This document shows positions 1 to 5,241 of a stretch of DNA of 5,241 bases, in pieces (within the stretch, counting starts at the first letter, position 1; each line of letters begins with the position of its first letter). The position numbers were made by a program, and so were the translations under genes. Source of the DNA: an uncultured Emergencia sp. (GTDB taxonomy: Bacteria; Bacillota; Clostridia; Peptostreptococcales; Anaerovoracaceae). The notes beneath the pieces were generated by a model. It had not been told where the DNA came from. It did no database searches and was given only the letters and a program-made list of their open reading frames with translations. The DNA is taken from the NCBI GenBank assembly GCA_902476665.1, contig CABSEO010000180.1, positions 1 to 5,241 on the forward strand, given 5' to 3'.

Positions 1-208
1 GTGCCTCATCATTGGTAATCACCTCTGAAGCTTCTATAATCTGAATTCCGGTTCCGGCATAATCTGCTTTATTCAAAGCAGTCTCAATAGCCTGCCTGTC
101 TCCGATAATCAAAATTTCTTCGTCAATTTCCTTTGCCGCGGCCACTGCTCCTGCCACAATTTCATCAGGCGCATGATCTCCGCCCATACCGTCCAGTAAA
201 ATTCTCAT
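1..208 (-). CDS. plsX: PlsX, phosphate acyltransferase (N-terminal part, runs off the left edge)
   Basis: Only the first 69 codons are present. The N-terminus MRILLDGMGGDHAPDEIV is the PlsX signature (typically MxIaxDaMGGDhaP), and the stretch ending IIEASEVITNDEA fits the next conserved part of the family. PlsX is a peripheral membrane enzyme that makes acyl-phosphate from acyl-ACP. PlsY then uses the acyl-phosphate to acylate glycerol-3-phosphate, the first step of phospholipid synthesis in most Gram-positives. I chose the ATG at 208 over the in-frame ATG at 214: the GGAGGA at 221-216 leaves 7 bases to 208 but only 1 base to 214. It is separated from glyA by a terminator and a leader, so it appears to be first in its own transcript. 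Acyl-carrier-protein and rnc genes often follow in relatives, but this lies outside the window. The family call is secure; nothing can be said about the rest of the protein. Confidence 0.95.
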   Translation of the reverse strand, partial: MRILLDGMGGDHAPDEIVAGAVAAAKEIDEEILIIGDRQAIETALNKADYAGTGIQIIEASEVITNDEA

Positions 209-215
209 TTTCATA

Positions 216-221
216 TCCTCC
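216..221 (-). promoter_or_regulatory. Ribosome binding site of plsX (decides start)
   Basis: GGAGGA on the minus strand, 7 bases before the ATG at 208. It favours MRILLDGMGG over the two-codon longer MKMRILLDGMGG, whose ATG lies only one base after the site. Confidence 0.8.
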
Positions 222-291
222 AAAATTGGCGTAAACATACATAATTAGTTTACCACAGTTTCCTTCCGTAAACAAGTTCTGCATTGAGGTC

Positions 292-302
292 TTAGGTCCT
301 AA
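292..302. promoter_or_regulatory. Palindrome TTAGGTCCTAA in the plsX leader, candidate operator
   Basis: This is a perfect 11-base palindrome (five-base arms around one central base) between the candidate promoter and the plsX start. It is followed on its left by a further AGGTCTT that repeats the arm directly. One arm read on the minus strand, TTAGGACC, resembles the half-site of the FapR fatty-acid/phospholipid repressor (TTAGTACC), but the second arm of a 17-base FapR site is not well formed. An operator for a lipid regulator is therefore an inference only. Confidence 0.3.
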
Positions 303-334
303 AAACAGGATATTTTCATGCTTTATCTTCATCT

Positions 335-362
335 GTTTTATTTTATCACACTCTGTTGTCAA
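335..362 (-). promoter_or_regulatory. Candidate promoter for plsX
   Basis: On the minus strand a perfect -35 box TTGACA (362-357) is followed after 16 bases by TAAAAC (340-335), a 4-of-6 match to the -10 box. Transcription would start near 328 and give a leader of about 120 bases containing the palindrome at 292-302. The -35 box is convincing and the -10 box is weak, so the exact start is uncertain. Confidence 0.4.
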
Positions 363-401
363 TATGCGTTCCTGTTTCATCCGTATTTTCTCATATAAAT
401 C

Positions 402-440
402 AAAAAAGCCCTTTCTGCGTTCTCGCTTCAGGGCTTTTTA
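402..440 (-). terminator. Intrinsic terminator of glyA
   Basis: On the minus strand, AAAAAGCCCT pairs with AGGGCTTTTT (430-439 with 403-412) around a 17-base loop. That loop can hold a small GCG/CGC inner stem. A run of six T (407-402) follows. It begins 11 bases after the glyA stop codon, which is the expected place. Because the A/T tracts are symmetric it might also stop transcription from the other strand, though no plus-strand gene is seen. Confidence 0.9.
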
Positions 441-450
441 ATCTCATCTC

Positions 451-1689
451 TTATTTCATCATTTCTTTAATCACTTTATCGATTTTACGGGCAACCTCTC
501 TGAAGTCCTCTTCCTTATAGCCTCTGGTAGTCATCGGTGCTGTACCGATACGGACGCCACTGGTCTCTTTTGGAGAACGCTTTTCACCCGGCACACAGTT
601 CTTATTCAGAGTAATGCCAACTTCGTCAAGACGATCCTGCAGATCCTTTCCACTGAACGGGAAGTCTAGCAGATCCAGCAGGAATACGTGGTTATCAGTT
701 CCACCTGTTACTACTTTATATCCCAGTTTCAGGAATTCATCACAGAAAGCTTTACAGTTTGCCACAACCTGTGCGGCATACTCTTTATAGGATGGCTGAA
801 GAGCTTCTTCTGCGCATACAGCTTTTCCGGCAATCACATGTTCCAAAGGCCCTCCCTGAGCATACGGGAACACAGCGCTGTCAATCTTCTTGGCAAGTTC
901 AGGTCTTGCAAAAATCAGTCCGCCTCTCGGGCCTCTCAGAGTTTTATGAGTGGTGGTGGTTACAATATCTGCATAGCCAAACGGAGACGGATGAACTCCA
1001 CCTGCCACAAGTCCTGCAATGTGAGCCATATCAACCATGAAATAAGCGCCTGCCTCCTTTGCGATTTCTGCAAAGGCTGCAAAGTCAATAATTCTCGAAT
1101 AAGCGGAGGCACCTGTCAGAATCAGCTGCGGTTTATATTCCAGTGCCTTTTTTCTCACATCCTCCATATCAATAAAGCCTTTTTCATCTACATCGTAGAA
1201 CACCATGTTATATAACTTTCCGCTGAAGTTTACAGAAGAACCGTGAGTCAGATGTCCTCCATTGTCCAGCGAAAGAGACAGGATGGTATCTCCCGGCTGC
1301 AGAATGGCTTTATAAGCCGCAAAGTTTGCCTGAGAACCACTGTGAGGCTGCACGTTCACATGGTAATCGGTATCAAAAACCTCTCTCCACTTGTCGCAGC
1401 AGTATTCCTCCAGTTCATCCACAAACTTGGTACCGCCATAGTATCTGCTGGTATTTCCCGATGTTCTCACATAAGGATAACCTTCCGCATATTTCCATGA
1501 CAGGCAGCTTCCGCAGGCTGCCAGAACTGCTTCAGAGCAGTAGTTTTCAGAAGCAATCAATTCAATGTTGTTCTTCTGTCTGTTATATTCCTTTTCAATC
1601 AGTTCTCCGACAATGGGAGAAGTTTTTTTGATAAATTCAAAGTTTTCTACGTTGTATGTGCTGTTATCCACACCATCTCTGTTAAACAT
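451..1689 (-). CDS. glyA: Serine hydroxymethyltransferase
   Basis: This cytosolic PLP enzyme interconverts serine plus tetrahydrofolate with glycine plus 5,10-methylene-tetrahydrofolate and is the main source of one-carbon units. Family motifs appear in order: LIASENY (44-50), KYAEGYP (66-72), RYYGG (82-86), [10 protein letters not shown] (113-122), NFSGKLYN (154-161), VDMAHIAGL (219-227) with the cofactor-contacting Asp220, and [14 protein letters not shown] (244-257) with Lys249 as the Schiff-base lysine. QGGP (278-281) and SGVRIGT (377-383) follow, the latter with Arg380 for the substrate carboxylate. At 412 residues it is near full length, slightly short at the C-terminus compared with the 417-residue E. 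coli enzyme. Two details differ from E. coli: about seven extra residues between YAEGYP and RYYGG, and FPYAQGGP where FPGxQGGP is usual. The ATG start has AAGGAAGG ten bases upstream. A dedicated promoter and terminator make it monocistronic. Confidence 0.98.
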   Translation of the reverse strand: MFNRDGVDNSTYNVENFEFIKKTSPIVGELIEKEYNRQKNNIELIASENYCSEAVLAACGSCLSWKYAEGYPYVRTSGNTSRYYGGTKFVDELEEYCCDKWREVFDTDYHVNVQPHSGSQANFAAYKAILQPGDTILSLSLDNGGHLTHGSSVNFSGKLYNMVFYDVDEKGFIDMEDVRKKALEYKPQLILTGASAYSRIIDFAAFAEIAKEAGAYFMVDMAHIAGLVAGGVHPSPFGYADIVTTTTHKTLRGPRGGLIFARPELAKKIDSAVFPYAQGGPLEHVIAGKAVCAEEALQPSYKEYAAQVVANCKAFCDEFLKLGYKVVTGGTDNHVFLLDLLDFPFSGKDLQDRLDEVGITLNKNCVPGEKRSPKETSGVRIGTAPMTTRGYKEEDFREVARKIDKVIKEMMK

Positions 1690-1730
1690 GTATCAGAATC
1701 CTTCCTTTCGTGTTTACAAATACTTGTTTT

Positions 1731-1760
1731 ATTGTATCACAGAGCAGGTATCTTTATCAA
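1731..1760 (-). promoter_or_regulatory. Promoter of glyA
   Basis: Minus strand TTGATA (1760-1755, 5 of 6 match to the -35 box), 18-base spacer, then TACAAT (1736-1731, 5 of 6 match to the -10 box). Transcription is predicted to start near 1724, giving a leader of about 35 bases. That is too short for a glycine riboswitch or other known riboswitch. The ribosome site AAGGAAGG lies at 1707-1700. Confidence 0.7.
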
Positions 1761-1813
1761 CAGAAAATCCGGTGATTCTATCATTATTGAAACATCTGAC
1801 CATTGACTTTACA

Positions 1814-2911
1814 TTATTTCATATGCACTTTATCATATGTGATATTGTTTTCTTCAAAGAGATATTCAACTAAATAATCAGTTTTATTCAGCGGAAAAAA
1901 TCGGATAGACGGTGGAGTGGAATATTCTTCGTTTAAATCTAATTCCTTCAGTTCTCCGGACTCTAAATCCACATCATAAGGCGTAAATGCCCAGTCAACA
2001 CACAGGCAGTGCTCCCCCGGACCTCCTGCCATTCCGTACAGCAATTCTTCTGTTTTATAATTCTCAGTCTTCCCTTTTTTCAAATCAAAGGTCTGTAACA
2101 GATAGGCGCCATCTTCCCTGTCTGTCTCTTTAGATTCAGCTGAAACACCCGCATAACCCTCCGTCAAGGTAAAACTCCGTGCCTGTCCGTCAATTTCAAA
2201 GTTCTGTTTAATGCCGTTCAAATCACCTATATAACAGTACAGATTCAAACCTTTTTTAGCTAAAAAACCATATTCTGTACCATTGCAGGCCAGAGTCATT
2301 CCGGACAGTCTCATATCTGATGTTTCCATGATTTTGTCCGGCTCCATCTCGGAAATCTGTTTTACACCACAAGAATATGTTTTAACATCTCCTTTTTCTA
2401 TCACTGCATTCTCAAACAGATAAACCGGCTTTCCTTTAAGCAGAATTAGTTCAGGAACCAATGCAAAAACAGAGCATATTCCCTCATCTAAAATTTCTTT
2501 TCCATCTTTATTCTGATAAATTATTTTCCATTCCCAAATATCCTGTTTCGAATCCTGAAGCTTGCTGTAAGAATAAACCACACCATCACGATAAGGAATC
2601 ACACTGTATATATGGACTTTATCACTGATATAGAGTTCTTCCTTTATTGCTGCATCTGTCGGATCATATATTATAATGTAATCTGTGTCAATCATTGAAC
2701 CTGTAGCCGCACCGTTTCTAGTTCCCCCTGTAAGTATCATACAATCCTCATCCGCATAGCAAAGCTGCCTGTTATCGGCCAGCTTGTCCTCAAAGCCTGT
2801 TATTTCAAGATTTTCAGAAGCTACGTAATTTGAACTGCACGAAGAGTTCAACAGACATATGACAATTACAACAACAATAATCTCAAAACACTTATAAATA
2901 GTTGTTTTCAT
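1814..2911 (-). CDS. Secreted lipoprotein-like protein of unknown function
   Basis: I do not recognise this 365-residue protein. Residues 1-7 carry lysines, followed by a very hydrophobic segment (about 9-21, IIVVVIVICLL) and then NSSCSSN. Cys25 is the likely lipidated residue, although Asn at -3 is a poor fit to the usual [LVI]-[AST]-[GAS]-C lipobox; an uncleaved membrane anchor is the alternative. The remainder is hydrophilic and acidic, with many short alternating strands (for example DTDYIIIYDP, DGVVYSYSKL, GAYLLQTFDL, DVDLESGELKEL). This looks like a beta-rich, possibly beta-propeller-like extracellular domain, but no blade repeat is clear enough to claim. There are several internal cysteines, including CLC near 302-304. 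The ATG has a strong GGGAGGAG site at 2923-2916. It has its own promoter and no strong terminator before glyA. By eye the gene is AT-richer than its neighbours. Secretion is fairly sure; function is unknown. Confidence 0.85.
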   Translation of the reverse strand: MKTTIYKCFEIIVVVIVICLLNSSCSSNYVASENLEITGFEDKLADNRQLCYADEDCMILTGGTRNGAATGSMIDTDYIIIYDPTDAAIKEELYISDKVHIYSVIPYRDGVVYSYSKLQDSKQDIWEWKIIYQNKDGKEILDEGICSVFALVPELILLKGKPVYLFENAVIEKGDVKTYSCGVKQISEMEPDKIMETSDMRLSGMTLACNGTEYGFLAKKGLNLYCYIGDLNGIKQNFEIDGQARSFTLTEGYAGVSAESKETDREDGAYLLQTFDLKKGKTENYKTEELLYGMAGGPGEHCLCVDWAFTPYDVDLESGELKELDLNEEYSTPPSIRFFPLNKTDYLVEYLFEENNITYDKVHMK

Positions 2912-2979
2912 ACTTCTCCTCCCTTTTTTCGTAACCCACAGCTATGTTCATTATTTTCCGAATATTACATTTATTTCTT

Positions 2980-3008
2980 ATTCTACCATCCAAATGATAT
3001 CAAGTAAA
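2980..3008 (-). promoter_or_regulatory. Candidate promoter of the lipoprotein-like gene
   Basis: Minus strand TTTACT (3008-3003, 4 of 6 match to the -35 box), 17-base spacer, TAGAAT (2985-2980, 5 of 6 match to the -10 box). It lies after the upstream terminator (3080-3042), and its predicted start near 2973 leaves a leader of about 60 bases. The AT-rich setting makes chance matches possible. Confidence 0.5.
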
Positions 3009-3041
3009 CAGTATATAAGGAAATTATTTTTATTCAAACAT

Positions 3042-3080
3042 AAAAAACGCACAGTTTCTTTTTCAGATTCCATGCGTTTT
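3042..3080 (-). terminator. Intrinsic terminator after the SSB-like gene
   Basis: On the minus strand AAAACGCA (3080-3073) pairs perfectly with TGCGTTTT (3051-3044) across a loop of 21 bases. The T run 3047-3042 follows. It begins 44 bases after the stop codon of the SSB-like gene. The stem is clear, but the loop is longer than usual, so strength is uncertain. Confidence 0.65.
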
Positions 3081-3124
3081 AAGTTGCATATGGTAACAAA
3101 TCCTTTCATGATTCGTCTTTTTCT

Positions 3125-3754
3125 TCATTCCGGCTCTTCCATCTGCAGAATCGATACTTCGAATGCTGTCTTTTCCAATACATCACCGTCTTCACATTTC
3201 TTTTTATACTGGCGGCTCTGCAGTCTTCCATGAAGAGCTATTTTATCTCCCACGTCAAGGGTTGAAGAATAAAGTGCATTGCGCCCCCACGCGATGCAAG
3301 GTATGTAGTCGGATTTATTATACATTCTGTTAACCGCCAGCATGATATCACAGATTTTTCTGCCCAGCGGTGAAGTTCTGGCTGCCGGCTTTTTACACAG
3401 ATATCCTTCCAGATAAATCTCATTCTTTGCCGCAGCGTCCTCTTCGGCCTCATTCATCTCTCTGGCAAAGACCACGATGTTCAGCCGGTTTCTGCCATCC
3501 ACTTCTTCATTATAGGTCCTTACCTGTCCCTGGATTTCCAGGATGGTACCTTTTTTCACATCCGCCTGGCAAAGAATTCTTTCTGAAACCATGACGATAA
3601 TTTGATCCTCATACCCGCTGTTTCTGACAATTCCTATTTTGAAGGTATAAAAAGCCTCTCCGTAGGTTTTATGATTCAGCTTCAGTCCATCTATCACTTC
3701 ACCGCAAATATGGGCCATATTTGTATCATGATTGCCGTCTGTTGTATTTATCAT
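3125..3754 (-). CDS. SSB-like single-stranded DNA-binding protein with two OB folds
   Basis: The protein has 209 residues and two similar halves. The second half (about 110-206) is plainly SSB-like: NEIYLEGYLCKKP at the start, CDIMLAVNRMYNKSDYIPC with the typical LAVNR and SDYIP core, IAWGRNA, then GDKIALHGRLQSRQY, matching the closing strand of bacterial SSB. The first half (about 12-100) shows the same plan more diverged: HICGEVIDG, FYTFKIGIVR, QIIVMVSERIL, GTILEIQGQVRTY, NIVVFARE. Ordinary bacterial SSB has one OB fold followed by a flexible tail ending in an acidic tip (DDDIPF type). Here the protein ends ILQMEEPE, so that partner-docking tip is missing. It is likely an ssDNA-binding accessory paralogue of a kind I recall as widespread in Clostridia, not the replicative SSB usually found between rpsF and rpsR. 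The ATG follows GGGAGGG (3766-3760) by 5 bases. The start is 61 bases after the glycosyltransferase gene. Confidence 0.85.
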   Translation of the reverse strand: MINTTDGNHDTNMAHICGEVIDGLKLNHKTYGEAFYTFKIGIVRNSGYEDQIIVMVSERILCQADVKKGTILEIQGQVRTYNEEVDGRNRLNIVVFAREMNEAEEDAAAKNEIYLEGYLCKKPAARTSPLGRKICDIMLAVNRMYNKSDYIPCIAWGRNALYSSTLDVGDKIALHGRLQSRQYKKKCEDGDVLEKTAFEVSILQMEEPE

Positions 3755-3784
3755 ATTTTCCCTCCCAGAAACTCACATTAGTAC

Positions 3785-3815
3785 ATTGTATTCTGAGAGA
3801 AGAAAAGTATGTCAA
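3785..3815 (-). promoter_or_regulatory. Candidate promoter of the SSB-like gene
   Basis: Minus strand perfect -35 box TTGACA (3815-3810) immediately after the glycosyltransferase stop codon, then TACAAT (3790-3785). The 19-base spacer is longer than the preferred 17, so the promoter may be weak, or the gene may be co-transcribed from upstream. No terminator is seen between the two genes. Confidence 0.45.
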
Positions 3816-4430
3816 TTACTCTGCAGGGTTTTCTGCCATAGCCACCGGATTGTACAGATTCGGGCACTTGATGGTATAAACCAGACTATCTGCCTGTTCC
3901 TCTGTCAACTGTCCCGGAGTTATACCATAGTAATAATCTGATGCCTGCTGTATGCCATAACAGTTTTCTCCGAAGTAGATACAGTTCAGATAAAGCTCCA
4001 GAATTTCATCTTTGGTATATTTATGCTCAAGCTGAAAGGCTACAAACACTTCCGCAACTTTTCGCTCCATAACTTTATCAAATTCAAAATACATATTTTT
4101 GGCAAGCTGCTGTGTGATTGTACTGCCTCCCTCTACAAAACTGCCCGCGATGAGATCATTTTTCACGGCTCTCGCCACCGCCAGCAAATCAACCCCAAAA
4201 TGCCAGTAAAACCGTTTGTCTTCAGACTCAATAATTTCCTGAACAAAATATTCATCCATGTCAGAAAGAGGAACATATTGTGCATTGTTTCTAATTTGTG
4301 AAACTTTTTCTTCCACAGAGGCGGTTTCCATGGCATTTTCATACAGCTTGAAGCCTCTGTAGACTGTAGGTACAGCCGCAATCACACACAACAACAGAAT
4401 CACCGCGCAAAGTTTAGAAAGCTTTCTCAA
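3816..4430 (-). CDS. Monofunctional peptidoglycan glycosyltransferase (GT51, MtgA-like)
   Basis: This enzyme polymerises lipid II into glycan strands on the outer face of the membrane. Numbered from the GTG at 4439 (subtract 3 for the TTG start preferred here), the protein has an N-terminal membrane anchor (about 9-28). GT51 motif 1 follows, ESEDKRFYWHFGVD (71-84), with Glu73 the expected catalytic acid; then GGSTITQQLAKNMYF (104-118) and ERKVAEVFVAFQLE (125-138). KDEILELYLNCIYFG and YGIQQASDYYYG (143-172) and LYNP (195-198) complete the fold. No transpeptidase domain follows and the protein ends soon after LYNP, so it is monofunctional, like MtgA or Sgt enzymes, and cannot cross-link. A GTG at 4439 would lie directly on the AAGGAGG (4445-4439). 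The in-frame TTG at 4430 sits 8 bases after that site and gives MRKLSKLCAV, 204 residues, so I prefer it. The ribosome site is buried in the hairpin at 4435-4486. Confidence 0.93.
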   Translation of the reverse strand: MRKLSKLCAVILLLCVIAAVPTVYRGFKLYENAMETASVEEKVSQIRNNAQYVPLSDMDEYFVQEIIESEDKRFYWHFGVDLLAVARAVKNDLIAGSFVEGGSTITQQLAKNMYFEFDKVMERKVAEVFVAFQLEHKYTKDEILELYLNCIYFGENCYGIQQASDYYYGITPGQLTEEQADSLVYTIKCPNLYNPVAMAENPAE

Positions 4431-4434
4431 AACA

Positions 4435-4486
4435 AACACCTCCTTCTATCCGGTACTTTCATTGTACCGTGAAAGAAGAAGGTGTT
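4435..4486 (-). terminator. Long hairpin: likely exporter-operon terminator that also hides the ribosome site of the GT51 gene
   Basis: In the minus-strand RNA the arm AACACCTTCTTCT (4486-4474) pairs with AGAAGGAGGTGTT (4447-4435) at 13 positions, one of them G-U. A short imperfect joint leads to an inner stem CGGTAC/GTACCG (4469-4464 with 4456-4451) and a 7-base loop. A T-rich tail, TGTTTTG (4434-4428), follows. It begins 24 bases after the stop of the exporter gene, as a terminator should. The AAGGAGG of the next gene (4445-4439) is entirely inside the 3' arm. Base pairing is read directly; the terminating and regulatory roles are inferred. Confidence 0.7.
4439..4445 (-). promoter_or_regulatory. 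Ribosome binding site of the GT51 gene (decides start)
   Basis: AAGGAGG on the minus strand, 8 bases before TTG at 4430. The GTG at 4439 overlaps the last base of the site and so is unlikely to be used. Confidence 0.75.
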
Positions 4487-4510
4487 CCATAGAACTTGAT
4501 TACAGGAAAC

Positions 4511-5002
4511 TTACGGATTTGTAAGATTTGCGGAACCGTCACCGTCATGGTTATTGCGAGACTTTTTCTGTTTTCTTACCCAGAGAAATCGATTCAGATA
4601 CTTGTTCAGTACCGCAACAATCACAAATCCCAGAGAAATAGCCAATGCTATAGTGACTGCCGATGTGCCGCTTTCTACAAACAGGGTCTGATCCTCGCTG
4701 ACCAGACCATACATTGTATAGTAAAGCTTTCCTCCGGGGATTAGTGGCACTGCGGCTGCAGTCAGAAAAATAGTAGCCGGTGCTTTATTAACCCTTGCCA
4801 TCACTTCTGCATAAATTGCAACAAAAATAGAAGCTATCAGATTGCACTCAAAGTCACTTTGAAGATATGGAAATGTTACCAGATATATACCCCATGTTAT
4901 CAGACCGCCTATTCCTGCATATAAAACCTGTCTGCCTTTTATCTTCAGCATCAGTGCAAACCCGATAGAGCCAAAAAAGGCTGCTGCCAGCTGTACAATC
5001 AT
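4511..5002 (-). CDS. Threonine/serine exporter, small subunit (ThrE_2-type)
   Basis: This 163-residue integral membrane protein resembles the C-terminal half of ThrE-type exporters (ThrE_2/DUF3815 family). In many Firmicutes that half is a separate gene beside the DUF1212/ThrE_1 half. About five hydrophobic segments are visible: 1-20, 26-46, 54-70, 76-98 and 112-136. The conserved PLIPGGKLYYTM (86-97) lies in the fourth. A polar, basic then acidic tail (142-163) follows. The pair is thought to export threonine or serine using the proton gradient; substrate is inferred from family only. The ATG at 5002 overlaps the stop of the upstream subunit as ATGA, with GGGAGG at 5014-5009 six bases ahead. 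Translation is therefore probably coupled and the two subunits made in equal amounts. An in-frame extension to 5077 exists, but its residues are low in hydrophobicity and overlap the other subunit, so I reject it. Confidence 0.9.
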   Translation of the reverse strand: MIVQLAAAFFGSIGFALMLKIKGRQVLYAGIGGLITWGIYLVTFPYLQSDFECNLIASIFVAIYAEVMARVNKAPATIFLTAAAVPLIPGGKLYYTMYGLVSEDQTLFVESGTSAVTIALAISLGFVIVAVLNKYLNRFLWVRKQKKSRNNHDGDGSANLTNP

Positions 5003-5241
5003 AGCACACCTCCCAGAAACAGAATGGTGAATGCAAATCCGCATGCGATGGCTGCTGCTATGAGAAGAGCATTGCAAAGTCTGAGAAGTCCCGTTGCAAT
5101 ATCCCCCATCAGCATATCACGAATAGCGTTGGTCATAGCAATGCCGGGAATCAGCAGCATGATCCCTCCAATCATCAGCATATCCACATTATCCCCAATT
5201 CCCACTCCGACCAAAAGGTGAGCGGTAATTCCGGATACTAC
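4999..5241 (-). CDS. Threonine/serine exporter, large subunit (ThrE_1/DUF1212 type), C-terminal 80 residues
   Basis: The gene enters from the right edge already in frame; only the last 80 residues are present and the start is outside. The conserved stretch IMLLIPGIAMTNAIRDML, followed by GDIATGLLR, is the signature loop of DUF1212/ThrE_1 membrane proteins (P-G-x-x-x-T-N-x-I-R-D). It is flanked by hydrophobic segments (VVSGITAHLLVGVGIG at the left, ALLIAAAIACGFAFTILFLGG at the end). It overlaps the small subunit by four bases (ATGA), and together they make a split ThrE-like exporter. An internal ATG near 5181 is not taken as a start because the homologous frame continues upstream to the window edge. 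Confidence 0.92.
   Translation of the reverse strand, partial: VVSGITAHLLVGVGIGDNVDMLMIGGIMLLIPGIAMTNAIRDMLMGDIATGLLRLCNALLIAAAIACGFAFTILFLGGVL

Noticed and set aside
165..380. Minus-strand 71-codon open frame across the plsX start and leader
   Set aside because: It overlaps the well-supported plsX start in another frame, shows no family motif, and its start lacks a good ribosome site.
688..1215. Plus-strand 175-codon open frame inside glyA
   Set aside because: It is antisense to strongly conserved SHMT motifs and the translation has no coherent domain; it is a shadow of the real gene.
1690..1760. Possible riboswitch before glyA
   Set aside because: The predicted leader is only about 35 bases and shows no glycine or THF aptamer-like structure.
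1742..1813. Search for a terminator after the lipoprotein-like gene
   Set aside because: Only a four-pair AATC/GATT stem is visible near 1767-1778; read-through towards glyA cannot be excluded.
1820..1841. Two CATATG copies near the end of the lipoprotein gene, a possible hairpin
   Set aside because: The stem is six AT-rich pairs inside the coding sequence with no T run; it is too weak for a terminator.
1565..1873. Plus-strand open frame across the glyA 5' end and the gap to the lipoprotein gene
   Set aside because: It spans the glyA start, promoter and the end of the next gene on the opposite strand; nothing in it looks like a protein family.
3084..3098. Imperfect palindrome GTTGCATATGGTAAC after the SSB-like gene
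   Set aside because: It has poor arm symmetry outside the CATATG core and lies between a stop codon and its terminator; nothing supports a binding site.
5003..5077. 25-residue N-terminal extension of the small exporter subunit
   Set aside because: It is Ser/His-rich and non-hydrophobic and overlaps the large subunit. The ATG at 5002 has a well-placed GGGAGG and the ATGA overlap typical of coupled subunits.

Overview
The window reads as chromosomal DNA of a low-to-moderate-GC Gram-positive anaerobe of the Clostridia, most likely a Lachnospiraceae relative (Blautia/Ruminococcus-like). This is inferred from strong GGAGG-type Shine-Dalgarno sites, TTGaca/TAcAAT-type promoters, the style of the GlyA and SSB-like proteins, and the housekeeping gene content. 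No tRNA, rRNA, CRISPR array, insertion sequence or phage gene was seen. All supported genes lie on the minus strand, so transcription runs from the right edge to the left.

In transcription order: (1) 5241-4999 is the C-terminal end of a ThrE-type threonine/serine exporter subunit. It overlaps by ATGA with (2) 5002-4511, the small second exporter subunit. (3) 4430-3816 is a stand-alone GT51 peptidoglycan glycosyltransferase, probably starting at a TTG codon. The short gap before it holds a near-perfect hairpin that looks like the exporter terminator and also buries the Shine-Dalgarno site of the glycosyltransferase gene. (4) 3754-3125 is a two-OB-fold, SSB-like protein with a candidate promoter of its own and a terminator behind it. 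(5) 2911-1814 is an unrecognised secreted, lipoprotein-like protein with its own promoter. (6) 1689-451 is glyA, serine hydroxymethyltransferase, with a promoter and a classical terminator and therefore probably monocistronic. (7) 208-1 is the N-terminal third or less of PlsX, the phosphate acyltransferase of phospholipid synthesis. It is preceded by a 193-base leader/promoter region with a small palindrome and repeated GTAAAC/GTTTAC motifs.

The genes do not form one pathway. They are a string of short transcription units: amino-acid export (and serine/glycine/one-carbon metabolism via glyA, separated by other genes), cell-wall polymerisation, ssDNA binding, an orphan surface protein, and lipid synthesis. 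No clearly new multi-gene system is visible. The items most worth a second look are the terminator/ribosome-site overlap at 4435-4486, the tandem OB-fold protein lacking the usual SSB acidic tip, and the orphan lipoprotein.
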